Of a DNA stretch of 38,036 nucleotides, positions 11,604 through 21,870 are shown one piece after another. A program made the position numbers and the translations under genes. The DNA is from Mucidula mucida. Its lineage: Eukaryota > Basidiomycota > Agaricomycetes > Agaricales > Physalacriaceae. Positions within the stretch are counted from its first letter, which is position 1, and each line of letters begins with the position of its first letter. Below the pieces are notes generated by a model. That model ran no database searches. It saw only the letters and a program-made list of their open reading frames with translations, and was not told the DNA's origin. Where the stretch lies: the NCBI GenBank assembly GCA_015501055.1, contig JADNYV010000327.1, positions 1-38,036 on the forward strand. The letters are read 5' to 3'.

Positions 11604-12277
11604 GGTAGAGGCAGATTGGAAGTAGACGAGAGGCTGGGCGATGATGGTGTCGATGAGACCTGCGTCGTGATCGGGGTAGTCTAGGTCCGCCCGCCATTTT
11701 ATACGGGCCTTATGGCATGTTCCGCCCGGCTCTCCCAACCCAGCATACACTTGGTTTTCCAATCATGACGAGAGGTGGATGCAGGAGGACGTGGTATTTT
11801 GGTAATCGCGAATTGCAATTGGTCCAGGGACGGGGGATCGTCGCGTCCTGCCAATCGAGGGCGCGGGGTTAGCAAGCGCGCCGGAAGGACAAGTTGAAGT
11901 CATTTCCGTCATTCGTCGGACGGCTTGACATTGACGAGAGATGTAGAGAGGAACCTGGGCGTCTATTCGCGGCGCTTATCCGGACGATAAGCGGACATCA
12001 TCAACATACTCACGGCCGAATCAAAGAACGTGCTCACCATGATAGGTTGAAAAGAACACTCATCTCTGCTCATTGAAGCTTTGAAAAGCGGGTACAGGTA
12101 ATTCATCGTGTCGCTACCTACTACGTGTAATCCGAGTCGCCACTCTCCAATCACTAGCGCGAGCGGCGATTCGTGTAAGCTGAACGTAATAACAACCAAC
12201 CCGAGATTCCAAGTACATTATTCTTGTACGTGGATCGTCTGCAGCACCCAATCAAGAAGGCTCACTACACTAATCCT
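11604..12277. other. Upstream region of the aminotransferase, no gene seen
   Basis: This 670-base stretch should hold the promoter of the aminotransferase, immediately right of 11603. No open frame of note, RNA gene or repeat is evident before the hairpin cluster. Confidence 0.4.
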
Positions 12278-12660
12278 AGGACACATGGCATAGTTGCTCT
12301 CTCCCACTATGTCTGAATCCATCTGAGAGTTCCTTTTTTTCGTTGGGGCTCGGCGAACCCTACATACCAACACTCTGGCGTACATAACAGTGAACGAAGC
12401 CTGAGGATAATGCTACTTTGCAATGCTCATGCTAGGACAACTCATTGGCGTAGTCGCTTGCATCCTTTTTGTCGCCCTACATCGTCGAGCTGCCGTCTGA
12501 CCTTTGACAAACACTCCGTTCCTAATCAATGTTTATGGCAACTCAGTGTCCAGTGTTGCTACTGAAACTGAGGCCCCTAATTGTACTTCCAGATCCTAAT
12601 CTCAGGACACATAGTCCATACGTTAAGATATCCTTTACTCCATCATGTCCGGATTTCTGT
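12278..12660 (+). repeat. Cluster of three tRNA-acceptor-like hairpin repeats
   Basis: Three short units begin near 12278 (AGGACACATGGCATAGTTG), 12434 (AGGACAACTCATTGGCGTAG) and 12604 (AGGACACATAGTCCATACG). Each resembles the 5' end of the tRNA-Ala in this window, with an A-box-like segment, and each is followed by sequence able to pair back in part (ATGTCT, ATCCT, ATGTCC). The first two are followed by T-runs (12334-12340 and 12466-12470) that could end Pol III transcription. A second cluster of the same family lies at 27741-28405. No B box is clear here. Confidence 0.55.
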
Positions 12661-12833
12661 CGGTCCTACGAGAGGCTACTTGCCTTGTTCCCATGACCTC
12701 GCCGTAGTTTCCCTGACCCATCATCACATAAAAGCCCTTCGGAACGACTACCACCATCATGATAACACTGAGAAGCAGATTGAATATGGTGTGTCCGCTC
12801 CTTGCCCTTCAAACGACACAGTGTTGACCTCTT

Positions 12834-13770
12834 GACAGTGCGTCTGGGAAAGTCGGGGTTGAAAGTATCCAAGCTCATCATGGGCTGTATGTCTTTCGGG
12901 AGCCCACTGGGTGATGGACGGCGATGAGGGTGCGAAGCACATCAAGACATGCATGTGACTTCAACTGAACGTCGTTCATAGCAACGATGCCGGAATAAAC
13001 GCGTTCAACACGCCCGATGTTAGTGTCTATTCTTATCCCGTCCAGTATTTCAAGGTCGCAGGTGTATATTCTAATGGCGAATCTGAGCGGATTCTGGGAA
13101 AGGCAATTAGGCAGTACAAGCTTCCCCGGGAGGAAATAGTCGTTCTTACTAGCGTGTGTACGACACGGAACTTTGGCCGCTCATCCGCATAGCTCTGGGG
13201 CGCGGTGTCTACGAAAGACGTTGGCGATCAGTTGTTTGGGGCACCGGGATTTGATGGCAAGGGCTACGCTAACCAGTATGGGTTATGTATGGATCGAGGC
13301 CTCTGCCTGGGAACTGTTACTGAAATTCCTTTCGCCTGAGTACAGCATATCTTCCACTCCGTGAAGAATAGCCTTGAGCGTCTTGGTCTCGAGTACATTG
13401 ATGTTCTCCAAGGTATGTTATGCTTTAAGTTTCGAGGCGCTTGCGTTTGATTCTGACAGCGGATGATAGGTCATCGCTTTGATTACAACACACCCAATGA
13501 AGAGACAGTGCGTTCGCTTAGGCTCGGTGAGATAATGCGTCGCGAACTTTAATGGAAGCTCTCCACGACGTTGTGAAAACCGGTTGGGTCCGCTACATCG
13601 GGATGTCGTCTTGCCTTGTATCTCCGAAGTCCGTTGGAAGTCCTCTCGATTCCACCTTGGTTGCTACACACTCTCGGCATGCAGGATCATTCGACTTTGT
13701 AAACCTTGGTGGCATGTCTTTTTGCAAGTAAGCTTGAAACAATCCATATGCAGTGTCAGAGTAAAGTTGA
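12834..13770 (+). pseudogene. Aldo/keto reductase pseudogene
   Basis: Conserved pieces appear in the right order: VRLGKSGLKVSKLIMGCMSFGSP (12837-12905), NDAGINAFNTPD, YSNGESERILGKAIRQYKLPREEIVV, YANQYGL, then VKNSLERLGLEYIDVLQ, HRFDYNTPNEET, MEALHDVVKTGWVRYIGMSSC and a trace near IHMQ. These match fungal aryl-alcohol-dehydrogenase-like aldo/keto reductases, NADPH-linked enzymes. It is broken by frame changes (near 12908 and 12960), a stop (TAG at 13189-13191), an acceptor site that has lost its AG near 13550, and loss of the C-terminal third. One intron (about 13412-13470) still has good ends. Confidence 0.8.
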
Positions 13771-15185
13771 TCGGAAACACAGAAGGCGGATTATGGTCAC
13801 ACCACGGTATCTATCGTCGACAATGACGAAGGACAAGAACCTTCACCACGACATACCAAGTATCTTGAATCCGTCACTCTCTAGCTTGTACTATCCACCG
13901 CGTCAAAAACATCCGACGACACATACAGGATCGCTGCCACAAACTTCCTCATCCTCATCCTGCAACCTTGCATGTCATATTCTTCCACCACAACACATAT
14001 TCCGCTATTGATTACATCACACATCAACATTCTTCTCCCTCTGTTCAATTTCTGTGGCCCAGATCTCGTCAAATACACTCGGCGCAAGCTTTTGTGAAGC
14101 AAGGCGTGGTCTTCCCAAAGCACCAAGGGTCTAGATGCTGCCGCCGCCCTCATGTGTGCGCCAGATTACAGAGATGAAAGGTCCTGCTCCTCCTCTCCTC
14201 TACCCACCATGGAAGCCTTTGCCTACCTTCTCTCATGCTGCTGCGACACTGCGTGTGGGACTCTAGCATGCCAATATTAATTTTGCCATTCCGCAAGCGC
14301 AAGAGCAAGCATATTGTCTGAGCAGACAAGGAGAGGAAACAGCAATAGGCATGTGGTATTTGCTCCCTTTCAACAGACCACAGGCTAATCGTGGGTCAAC
14401 AAAGCCTAGAAGAAGAACAAATCCGCGAGTACGAATGATTAATAGGTTTGTTTCCTCTGCTTCTGAGTAAGCCTGAATCCCAATTTGCCTGGAGGGTTGT
14501 GAAGAACCCAGGCAGGTCCGATGATTATAGTAAGTAATGGACATGACATGCAATTCTGAAATTATCAGGTATAACAGCACCCATCATGGGAATGTTGGTG
14601 TTGTAGGACCAAGTAAGGTCCTGGTATATAAGAAATGTGAGGAGTGTGAGTTGTTGTCATTGTTGTGACAGATGCACAAGGACAATAATGAGAAGAAGAG
14701 AAGGAAACTAGAGTACATCCCGGATTAGATAGATGTAAGTACTGTACTATTACATGCAAGTCTTCATGGGTGTTACCCGTTATGCATACTCTTCACATAG
14801 GTTACTCTTTATTCAGGGTCCAATTTCCTTATATGGGCAGGCCAGAGCGGCTGCTGCCCTAAGAAATTTCCTTTTTGACCATTACACGTTACAGTACCCT
14901 CACTCTTCATTTTACAGGCCTATACTTGCATTTTATAAAATTACAGTAAAGAGCTAAACTAGCACAAGGGGAACAAATTGGTATTTTGAATTTCCTTCTT
15001 GCTATGAATAATATGGCGGGAGGAGCGGGACATGGCATACAGCCACCAACATAGTCTGAAAAAATGCGAAGTCCGCTGTAGGCTCTCAGGTATGCGGACA
15101 TGTGCATGTTTGGTTTTGTTGTGGTGGGTTTCTAATTCCGATGGGTCTCCTTTGAACTGTCATCCCTCTGTGCTGACTTCTTGAC
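13771..15185. other. AT-richer stretch without a recognised gene
   Basis: About 1.4 kb follows the reductase remnant. Frames are short and shift quickly; none shows a domain, signal peptide or splice pattern I trust. I see no terminal repeats or RNA gene. Confidence 0.4.
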
Positions 15186-15189
15186 AACG

Positions 15190-15600
15190 CGCTCCTACAA
15201 CAAGGACAATAGCATGACCACAAGGACAAGAGGACAAGGACAGCAAGGACAGGAGGACAAGGACAGCAAGGAAAGCAATACAAGACAGTGAGGACAGCAA
15301 GACGAGGACACAAGGCAAGCACAGCAACATTGCAGCAACATGAGCAGAACAAGGACAAGAAGTCAGCACAAGAACAACAACACAAGCAGTAGCAAGGACA
15401 TAAGCAGAACAAGCGAGCACACAAGCAGGACAAGCGAGCACATGAGTAGAATGGGCACACAAGCAGGACAAGCACACAAGCAGGGTAAGCACATAAGCAG
15501 GGTAAGCACATAAGCAGGACAAGCACATAAAAGCAGGACAAGCAAGCACACAAGCGGGCACACAAGCACAATGGGCACACAAGTAGGACAAGCACATGAG
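15190..15600 (+). repeat. Minisatellite of CAAG/GGACA units
   Basis: The left part (to about 15370) is built of AAGGACAGC-like units. The right part (15371-15600) has an irregular period near 18 bases with consensus AGCACAYAAGCAGGACA. The plus strand is purine-rich with almost no T in long runs, so the minus strand stays open in several frames and gives long cysteine- and leucine-rich translations that are not genes. Related units resume at 16055-16082 and 16614-16725. Confidence 0.85.
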
Positions 15601-16054
15601 TGTCACAAATTGCCTCTATTCTGTTGCCCCCACCTTGGTCCACCTTGTCATTGTGTCAATGCCACACTCTTCCATTATCACATATCATACGCTCTGGGTC
15701 CGGTCCGCACTGCCTTGGCCCAGGCCTGATCCAAGTATAGCCCATCAGCATAGCCTGTCACCTATCCATCACCTTATGATGCAATCCACACTGCCTCTTG
15801 TTTAACTTTGAGCCATTCTATTGTTTACACAGCCACAGACTCTTTATATATATACATGGCCTTTCTAGGTAGATTCCTCAGTTCATCAACTTTGTCTTTA
15901 CACTGTTTGGTAGCTCCCTGCACTGTATTGAGCCCGACCTGCTCCTACTCCACCTTATCATCATCTTTGCCTCTCGTCTCCATTGTTCCCCCATCTCTGT
16001 GCGACTTGGATGGTTGTTTGGTTTACACCGGACTCCGTCCTTGACAATGAGCAA
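15601..16054. other. Unassigned sequence between minisatellite blocks
   Basis: Pyrimidine-rich on the plus strand and without a recognisable gene. A TA-run near 15842-15856 is present but has no convincing promoter context. Confidence 0.35.
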
Positions 16055-16082
16055 TCAGGGTGAGCACAACAAGCAGGACAAG

Positions 16083-16613
16083 TGTTATGAATCACCATAA
16101 TTTCACATTTTCACATCTTATCATATCTTATCGGGGGCCTTGTCTTATCAACCAACGGACTGTTTCATCATCTGTTTCATCACCGATCATACTCCTTTTC
16201 ATTACCGAAGCCGTACTCATGTCGGACACATGCCCAACACATGGATGACATCATACATGTCGATACCTCATGGACTCCCTATTGTATACACACCACCGAC
16301 ACTTGTAGCACACATGGTTGTTTCAGTATTATTACTTACATGCAGTTACCACTCGTATTTAATGGTTTCACGGACTAGTAACATACAACACTGGGTCAAG
16401 GGCGTGGAGTTATCCCTAGCGGAAACATGTATGGACAAGGAGTCCCAAACACAGGCTTACTAGTATATAAGCAGTAGTGTAGTATCATTGTACTTTAGTT
16501 CCGATCTCGTTTATACACCTGGCCTAGCCTAGTCTTACAAACGCGAACGCTTTCTTCCTTAGTTCTTGCTGTGGTACCTGGTTTAGTCTTGTGGCTTTAG
16601 TCAGTCGCTAACA
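16083..16613. mobile_element. Solo LTR of a retrotransposon
   Basis: A 531-base segment starts TGTTATGAATC and ends GTCGCTAACA, so its outermost bases form the inverted pair TGTTA/TAACA expected of LTR ends. It is flanked by the exact 5-base repeat ACAAG (16078-16082 and 16614-16618), the usual duplication for LTR-retrotransposon integration. No internal retrotransposon genes follow, so this is the product of LTR-LTR recombination. A TATA-like box lies inside, suggesting plus-strand orientation. One caution: ACAAG is also part of the host repeat, so the duplication alone is weaker evidence than usual. Confidence 0.8.
16461..16472 (+). promoter_or_regulatory. TATA-like box in the solo LTR
   Basis: TAGTATATAAGC lies about 150 bases before the LTR end, a normal place for the Pol II promoter of an LTR retrotransposon. 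It supports reading the LTR left to right. Confidence 0.4.
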
Positions 16614-16729
16614 ACAAGCATACAGACAAGGACAGCAAGACACAACAAGGATGCAAGTCCAACAAGGACACGGACACGGACAAGCACACAAGCACAGCAA
16701 GAATAGAGACAGTGATGCAACTCCAGTCA

Positions 16730-17244
16730 ATTGATACCCATAGACATCAACCACTGCCGGCAACAATAGATAGCAACAACAACTTCAAGCAACTCGCCGG
16801 GCAGCAATGACAAGCACTTTTATACCAGTACATGTAGTAGGGTATATATGATTATTTTCAACTGCCTACAACAGTCACCCATTCCCGACGGTTTCGAAGT
16901 GTGTTATGTGTTATGGCACATGTGAATTAGTGGTTGCAACAGTACAGTACCGGCGCGTCAACCTGTAGTCTGCATGATCCGTCCACATCAGTTGTTTGGG
17001 ATAAGTACATGGACCATGACTGCACTGCAAATATTGTAGTTGGGGAGGCAGCCAATGTGTTCTACCCAAGACCATTTGTCGCCAAAAAACCAAAGTTTTG
17101 ACAACTGAAGGGAGTTTACGTGTTGCAGAGTATTGGCATCTGTGATTTAAGGCCATCCTGACTGGTTCAAACAATGACAGCACACAATGAGTCAACGAAG
17201 GGGATGACAGTGCACGCTGAGTAAACCATGTGCGGCTTATTCAT
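16730..17244. other. Unassigned sequence before the right arm
   Basis: About 500 bases with no recognised gene or repeat. Short open frames on the minus strand (16911-17195) lack any motif. Confidence 0.35.
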
Positions 17245-17299
17245 CAGTGATCGAAAATTCTCCTAGAGAAACAAACACAAAGGTTTGTTAACCAACTCC

Positions 17300-18707
17300 A
17301 TGGCGGTCCTACTTGACCTTCCTGCGGAGGTGCTTTCCCTCATACTTGGAAATCTCCATGACGAGAACGTCTCTCTCGGAAGCGTCTCCTTAACCGGCAA
17401 TTGGGCGCTGACTGCCGTAGCGCAAAACCTCATGCTGCACGACTTGCACATCTGCGTCAAGTTTCCAATCCACAACAGCCACCACTTTCATCCCACTTTC
17501 AGACACATTTGAAAAGACACCCGCCCTGCTTAATGGTGTGCGCTCCATCACATTCAAATGTCGCTCCAACCTAGCCAATCTCGATCTTATGGACCTCCTC
17601 CAGAAATACTTGGGGAAGCTAAAGAGTGTGACACACGTCCACATTATCTGCAGCTCTCATTCTCTTGCCCCAAATTTGAGTTACAATGCCTGCCTTACAC
17701 CTACTCTGCTCATCTTGGTCTTGCGCCTTCCCGCATTACACACCTTGGTCGTGAACAATTGCTTGATAGACCATCACATTATCCCAGACTCCCTGCGCTC
17801 TTGTAGCCTCCGCATCCTCGTCCTAAACACATCTACATCCGCACAACCACGATATTACGCCCCCGACGTGCCGCTACCCTCTCCTCTCCAGTATGCGCCC
17901 GCAGTGACCGCAATAGAGATGCGGGGTACAGAGTATCAATCTGGTTTATCTGCAGGCCTTGAGTCGTGCCTCTTTGCTGTACTCCAGAGCATAGTTATGG
18001 GCCCGAAGAACAACATTCACTCTCGTCAGCCGCGGAGGCTCCATCTCGTGTGTGACTGCCAGCATTTGTGTTGTCTCTTACGCAATGTAATCATGCATCT
18101 CTCCATACGCCAGCATACTTATCTCTGTAATAGTCCTAACTTTTTGCCCTTAGATTGCCCTTGAATCGTTCAAAGTGGAAGAGATTGTTTTCAAAAAACT
18201 TGTTACAAGTGATGCAGTGCACACGGCTTTTTTGGCGCTTTCAGTAGCGGGTTGTGGAGTTCTTAAGAGGCTGTCTTTCAAATTGGGATGTCAAACTATG
18301 GCAATGATACAGTGTTTCTCTGCAAAGCACTGCAGCGCCTCTCCAAGCTGGAGGAGGTGACTCTCGAGTGCGACGGTACTGATGTGCGTATGGGTTAATA
18401 CACACCTCCCCAAATTGAGCTTAACCATGAATTCTTGTAGGAGGCCTTTATTGCTTGTATTGCTGCGCATCCCTCCCTGTGATGCGTCTATTTCCTTGTA
18501 GCACCGCCAAACGATATGGACATACTAGATCTCGCACCGCGTATTGCTGGGCGCGCGCGTCAACTCACGCCCATTGCGTGGGAGCCTGTGAATGTCATGG
18601 CACAGATACATGGTGATCATACCGTTGAGATGAAGGTGTACGAGGAGCCTAGATGGTTACAATTTGGAGGTGATGATACAAAGTGGTAGAAGGAATGTTG
18701 GTTCTAG
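17300..18707 (+). pseudogene. Broken copy of the F-box-like gene
   Basis: The start and F-box-like opening (LLDLPAEVLSLILGNLHDENVSL) are kept, and the rest follows the intact copy at 6440-7858 through the same intron positions. Lesions relative to that copy: a one-base insertion near 17516 that ends the first frame at HPTFRHI, another near 18162 at the start of the second exon, TGA at 18480-18482 where the intact copy reads CGA, and TAG at 18687-18689 where it reads TGG. Several splice sites are still present. It should yield no full protein. Confidence 0.85.
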
Positions 18708-19371
18708 TACATCGACAATTAAGAATGACCGGTTCTGGTTTTATCCTGTGTAATTCAAAACGTGACGAGATGATCAACAGATGAAAGAACTGTTGCAATG
18801 GGTGTTGAGGCGTCAAGACACATTTCAGTTTCTCATAAGAGAGATTATAGGTTTTGTAACCAATCCGTAGGTGTATAATTTCACCGGCACAGACGAAACG
18901 TGTATGTTCACACGTTGTAGTGGTTTGTGATTGCGCCATGGTGCACGACAAAGACATTCAAACCGTTACCTGAGGAGCATGACCTTACCTTGTTCTGAGG
19001 GGCGCGGGTTGAGGTCCTGGAAAAGATGGTTTTAACCTAAATATTTTCTGTCAGGTCATCGAGCAGCGAGGGTTGCACAGTCACAGGCAGGCAAGGAAAC
19101 ACGGCGTCCGCGAGACAGTCAGCAAAATTATATGCGGGGGCAGAGAGCAAAATGGTTAAAGCTGAAGGTTCTGCTGGTTGGTGTCGTAACATGACGGCGC
19201 GTGATCTAAGAGGGATACAAAGGTAGCACTATAATCACTTCTAGGCAGACTAATAATATCAACCTCCACACTCGTCCAGGATCGCGTATGCTGTGCCGGT
19301 CCGAGCACAGAGATCAGTATCATTGTGTCCGCGGCATCAATAGCATTCCTTGGCTTCCTCTTACTCTCATC

Positions 19372-20962
19372 ATGTCCACCTCATCCTTGAACGACATGTC
19401 CTCCACGGAAGACGTTGATCGGTATACCACTTGCGATGAATTCACCTGACGCTGCGCAAATCCGACTACCAGTCCTACATTTCTGAAGGCACGGCGGAGT
19501 TGAGGACGGGGAGCCTGAGATTCTGCGATGGAACTATGCAGATAGAAATGGGATCCATTTCAAGCAAGGTATGCCATCGACATTCGTGCCTTGGTGTGAA
19601 CCTCTCAGACTCGTGTTCAGCCACGTGGCACAGCCCACCGAATGGATCACATGGGAGGAGTTTGTACAACCTTTTAAATTTGTTGCAGTGCGCACCCAAC
19701 CTTCAAGAGAGGGTCCTCGATGCTTTGGCTGTACTTTCTGAGACTGTAGGTGGAGTAGCAAGACAGTGGTATGACTTGCATGAATACCGTGAAAGGCATG
19801 ATTCGGACGCAGTGAGTCTAAACCACATGAAGTTGATATATATTATCAGTCTGATTTGTAGCCATAGAATTTTTTCTTTGACCTTCAGGTGTTGGTCATT
19901 CTCATCATGTCCAACAAAGGAGCTTGGATTGATACCTTCTGGTGGGGAACCTGTTTACTCTATAGTCCCAGTCGAGGAATGTACCATCACTCCTTCGTCT
20001 ACAGTTTGTTCAAGGGAAGAATTCTATTTGATGACTCGCTGGATAGACCGTCGGAGGATCTTGCAGAAGTCATGCGCATGACCCTGCCTTACTTTGGGGA
20101 GATGAAGGCTCGCCTTGACACGCTGTCGCACAGTGTTGGCTACTTCCTCCGGTTCCGCATCGATTCTCGTGCCGTCAAACCTGGCAAACCTCATTACTTG
20201 CCTCGACATCGCGGAGAGTGTCGCAAAACTGGTTCCAATCTTTGGAGACGTGCTGGAGGGCGTTTGTGGATCCTGTGGAAGACTATCGAAGCTGCAGAGG
20301 TGAATACTCTTCCATATTGCACGCATTGTTGTCGGATTGATGTCTTTTTAGAAGGCTCGTGCTGCACGCGACGAATGCCGGGCTCTAGCAGAGCACACAG
20401 CTTCCATAACACTTGCCATCTTACACGAGATTGTTCCTGCATCTACGCTCAACAATGGTGATTTAAACCGGATTTGTAACCTTTGTGAGTACGTCAATGT
20501 CTCTCCTACATCGAGTCACGCTGACTCACTTTGATTATAGAACCATCAAGATCGTGGACTCCCGAGTCCAGAGTCTCTCGAAACTCGGGCGTACCAAGTA
20601 CCTATTCAATCGCGGCAGGATCGACGCCGAGGTCATGGATCTACGCATCCAAGTGGACAACACCCAAACCGCGTTCAATGTATACTTACTCCATCTTCAT
20701 TTGTACCGCTGCTTGTGACTTGATTAGATTCACAGCGACATATTAGCAACACAATTACTCACCAACCTGAGAAACATGCAGATACGTCTCGCATCGTGTG
20801 TTGAGGATATATATGACGGTCAAAAGACGACTAAACATCACATGTTGTGCATACTTCTAGTCAAGGTCAGTATTGAAATCTACAGCCGGGTCGATACTCA
20901 CTGTCCTGTTGTAGGTGGAAGGCTATAGAAGTGGAGGCGCGTATATTGATGAGGCAGACTGA
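19372..20962 (+). pseudogene. Fuller but frameshifted copy of the unknown helical gene
   Basis: This copy keeps 5' coding sequence absent from the left arm: a start at 19372 (MSTSSLNDMSSTEDVDRYTT), then KSDYQSYISEGTAELRTGSL. It then follows the left copy: WYDLHEYRERH, GRILFDDSLDR, SRVQSLSKLGRTKYL, NLRNMQIRLAS, ending with stop TGA at 20960-20962. It is interrupted by a frame break near 19448, another near 19690, and a +1/-1 pair near 20147 and 20268 that swaps about 40 residues for another frame. Introns can be seen, for example one ending TTTTTAG near 20350. The family is unknown; the C-terminal half looks helical. Exon joins near the 5' end are uncertain. Confidence 0.55.
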
Positions 20963-20970
20963 TAAGGACT

Positions 20971-21393
20971 CGAATTTTATATAGACTGAGTGTCGTGACA
21001 ATGAGGGATTGCAAGTCTACCGTACGATGTCCATAGGACGATGGTGCTAGTCCTATTCAGTTTTGGGGGGTCTGACAACGTTGCTCCTGCTCGCGTGGGT
21101 ATCAGTTGACCAAGTACTGACAGGCAGGTCGAGCGGCAGCGTCGTCTACTTACTGTGTCGTCCTCCGCATTGTTGTCAGAAAACTCTTCACCGATGATAC
21201 ACGTACACCATACGACACTGTTTCTGTAGAACCCGAGGAGATGTCCGGGCTGTGTGTGCCCTTTCCGCATGACCTTTCCTTGTCGGCCGTTGTGAATATT
21301 TGTAAGATACAAGTTCCCTATGAATGGTCCACTCAGAGAAGAGTTTCATGCATTGTCTGACTTGGGTTTTACGCCACACAGTAGGTCTCACCA
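20971..21393. other. Unassigned sequence between the right arm and split tRNA
   Basis: About 420 bases with no gene or repeat that I can support. Confidence 0.35.
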
Positions 21394-21454
21394 GGGCACA
21401 TGGTGTAGTTGGTTTATCACGCCCGCTTAGCATGCAGGAGGTGTTGGGTTCAAT
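21394..21454 (+). pseudogene. 5' part of a tRNA-Ala(AGC) split by a transposon
   Basis: This is the same tRNA as at 9231-9305: GGGCACA acceptor strand, A box TGGTGTAGTTGG, anticodon AGC in loop TTAGCAT, then GTGTTGGGTTCAAT where the transposon begins. The anticodon stem has one change (GCAGG instead of GCGGG), a G-to-A at a CpG. The remaining 14 bases of the tRNA lie at 27579-27592. Confidence 0.85.
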
Positions 21455-21496
21455 CCCAGTGAAAAGAGGGTCGATGCAGGTCGCAGCCGATCGAAG
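21455..21496 (+). repeat. Left terminal inverted repeat
   Basis: Begins CCCAGTGAAAAGAGGG and pairs with 27530-27571 over 42 bases. The single difference is A here against G in the other copy, at the 31st base. Confidence 0.93.
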
Positions 21497-21870
21497 CAGG
21501 TCGCACCCAATATGAGGTAAATCAATGATTTATCGAGGTGCCTTGACGAGAGAGCATACATCGATATGGTTGACGCTTGTCGAGACATTTTGGAGCAACT
21601 ATCAAGGCATATCGACGAAATTATGTTTGCTTAGGATTTCCATTCAATTCTGGCTTCGATGCCAATTGAGGTCTATCGATGTAGTTGTCATGGCATATCG
21701 AGACATGTTTTTGGCACCCTGACGAATACATATATCTCGTAAAAAGAACCTGCACCGATAACCACGCCACTACTCCCACTGAACACTGCTTCTCGCACAG
21801 ATGATATCAACCAGATCCTTCTATCCCGCTATCGATGTTGTTCTCATGGTGTGCCGGCTCATCGACATTG
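21471..21870 (+). repeat. Subterminal ATCGA-type motif array
   Basis: About eleven copies of TCGA-centred motifs occur within 400 bases of the left end, including TCGATGCAGG, ATCGAAGCAGG, ATCGATATGG, ATATCGACG, TATCGATGTAGTTG and TATCGATGTTGTTC. Arrays of short subterminal repeats are typical transposase-binding regions in CACTA-like elements. The right end has fewer. Confidence 0.6.

Larger units (their letters stand above)
16055..16725 (+). repeat. Minisatellite block split by a solo LTR
   Basis: AGCACAACAAGCAGGACAAG at about 16063-16082 and CAAGCATACAGACAAGGACAG from about 16615 are the same repeat type as 15190-15600. They become continuous if the LTR and one copy of its target duplication are removed. 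The block therefore predates the LTR insertion. Confidence 0.65.
17245..20970 (+). repeat. Right arm of the inverted duplication
   Basis: This arm carries diverged copies of both genes of the left arm in the same relative order but on the opposite strand, with about 9.3 kb between the arms. Protein blocks shared with the left arm include SITFKCRSNLANLD, SKLGRTKYL and LRNMQI. It is longer than the left arm because it keeps two segments the left arm lost. Homology fades just beyond GCAGACTGA near 20962. Ends are approximate. Confidence 0.8.

Noticed and set aside
15190..15600. CRISPR-like array
   Set aside because: The units are irregular, with no constant repeat or unique spacers, and the window is eukaryotic.
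15086..15643. Minus-strand frames of 148-185 residues rich in Cys and Leu
   Set aside because: They are translations of the minisatellite. Several frames are open at once and the sequence is low complexity.
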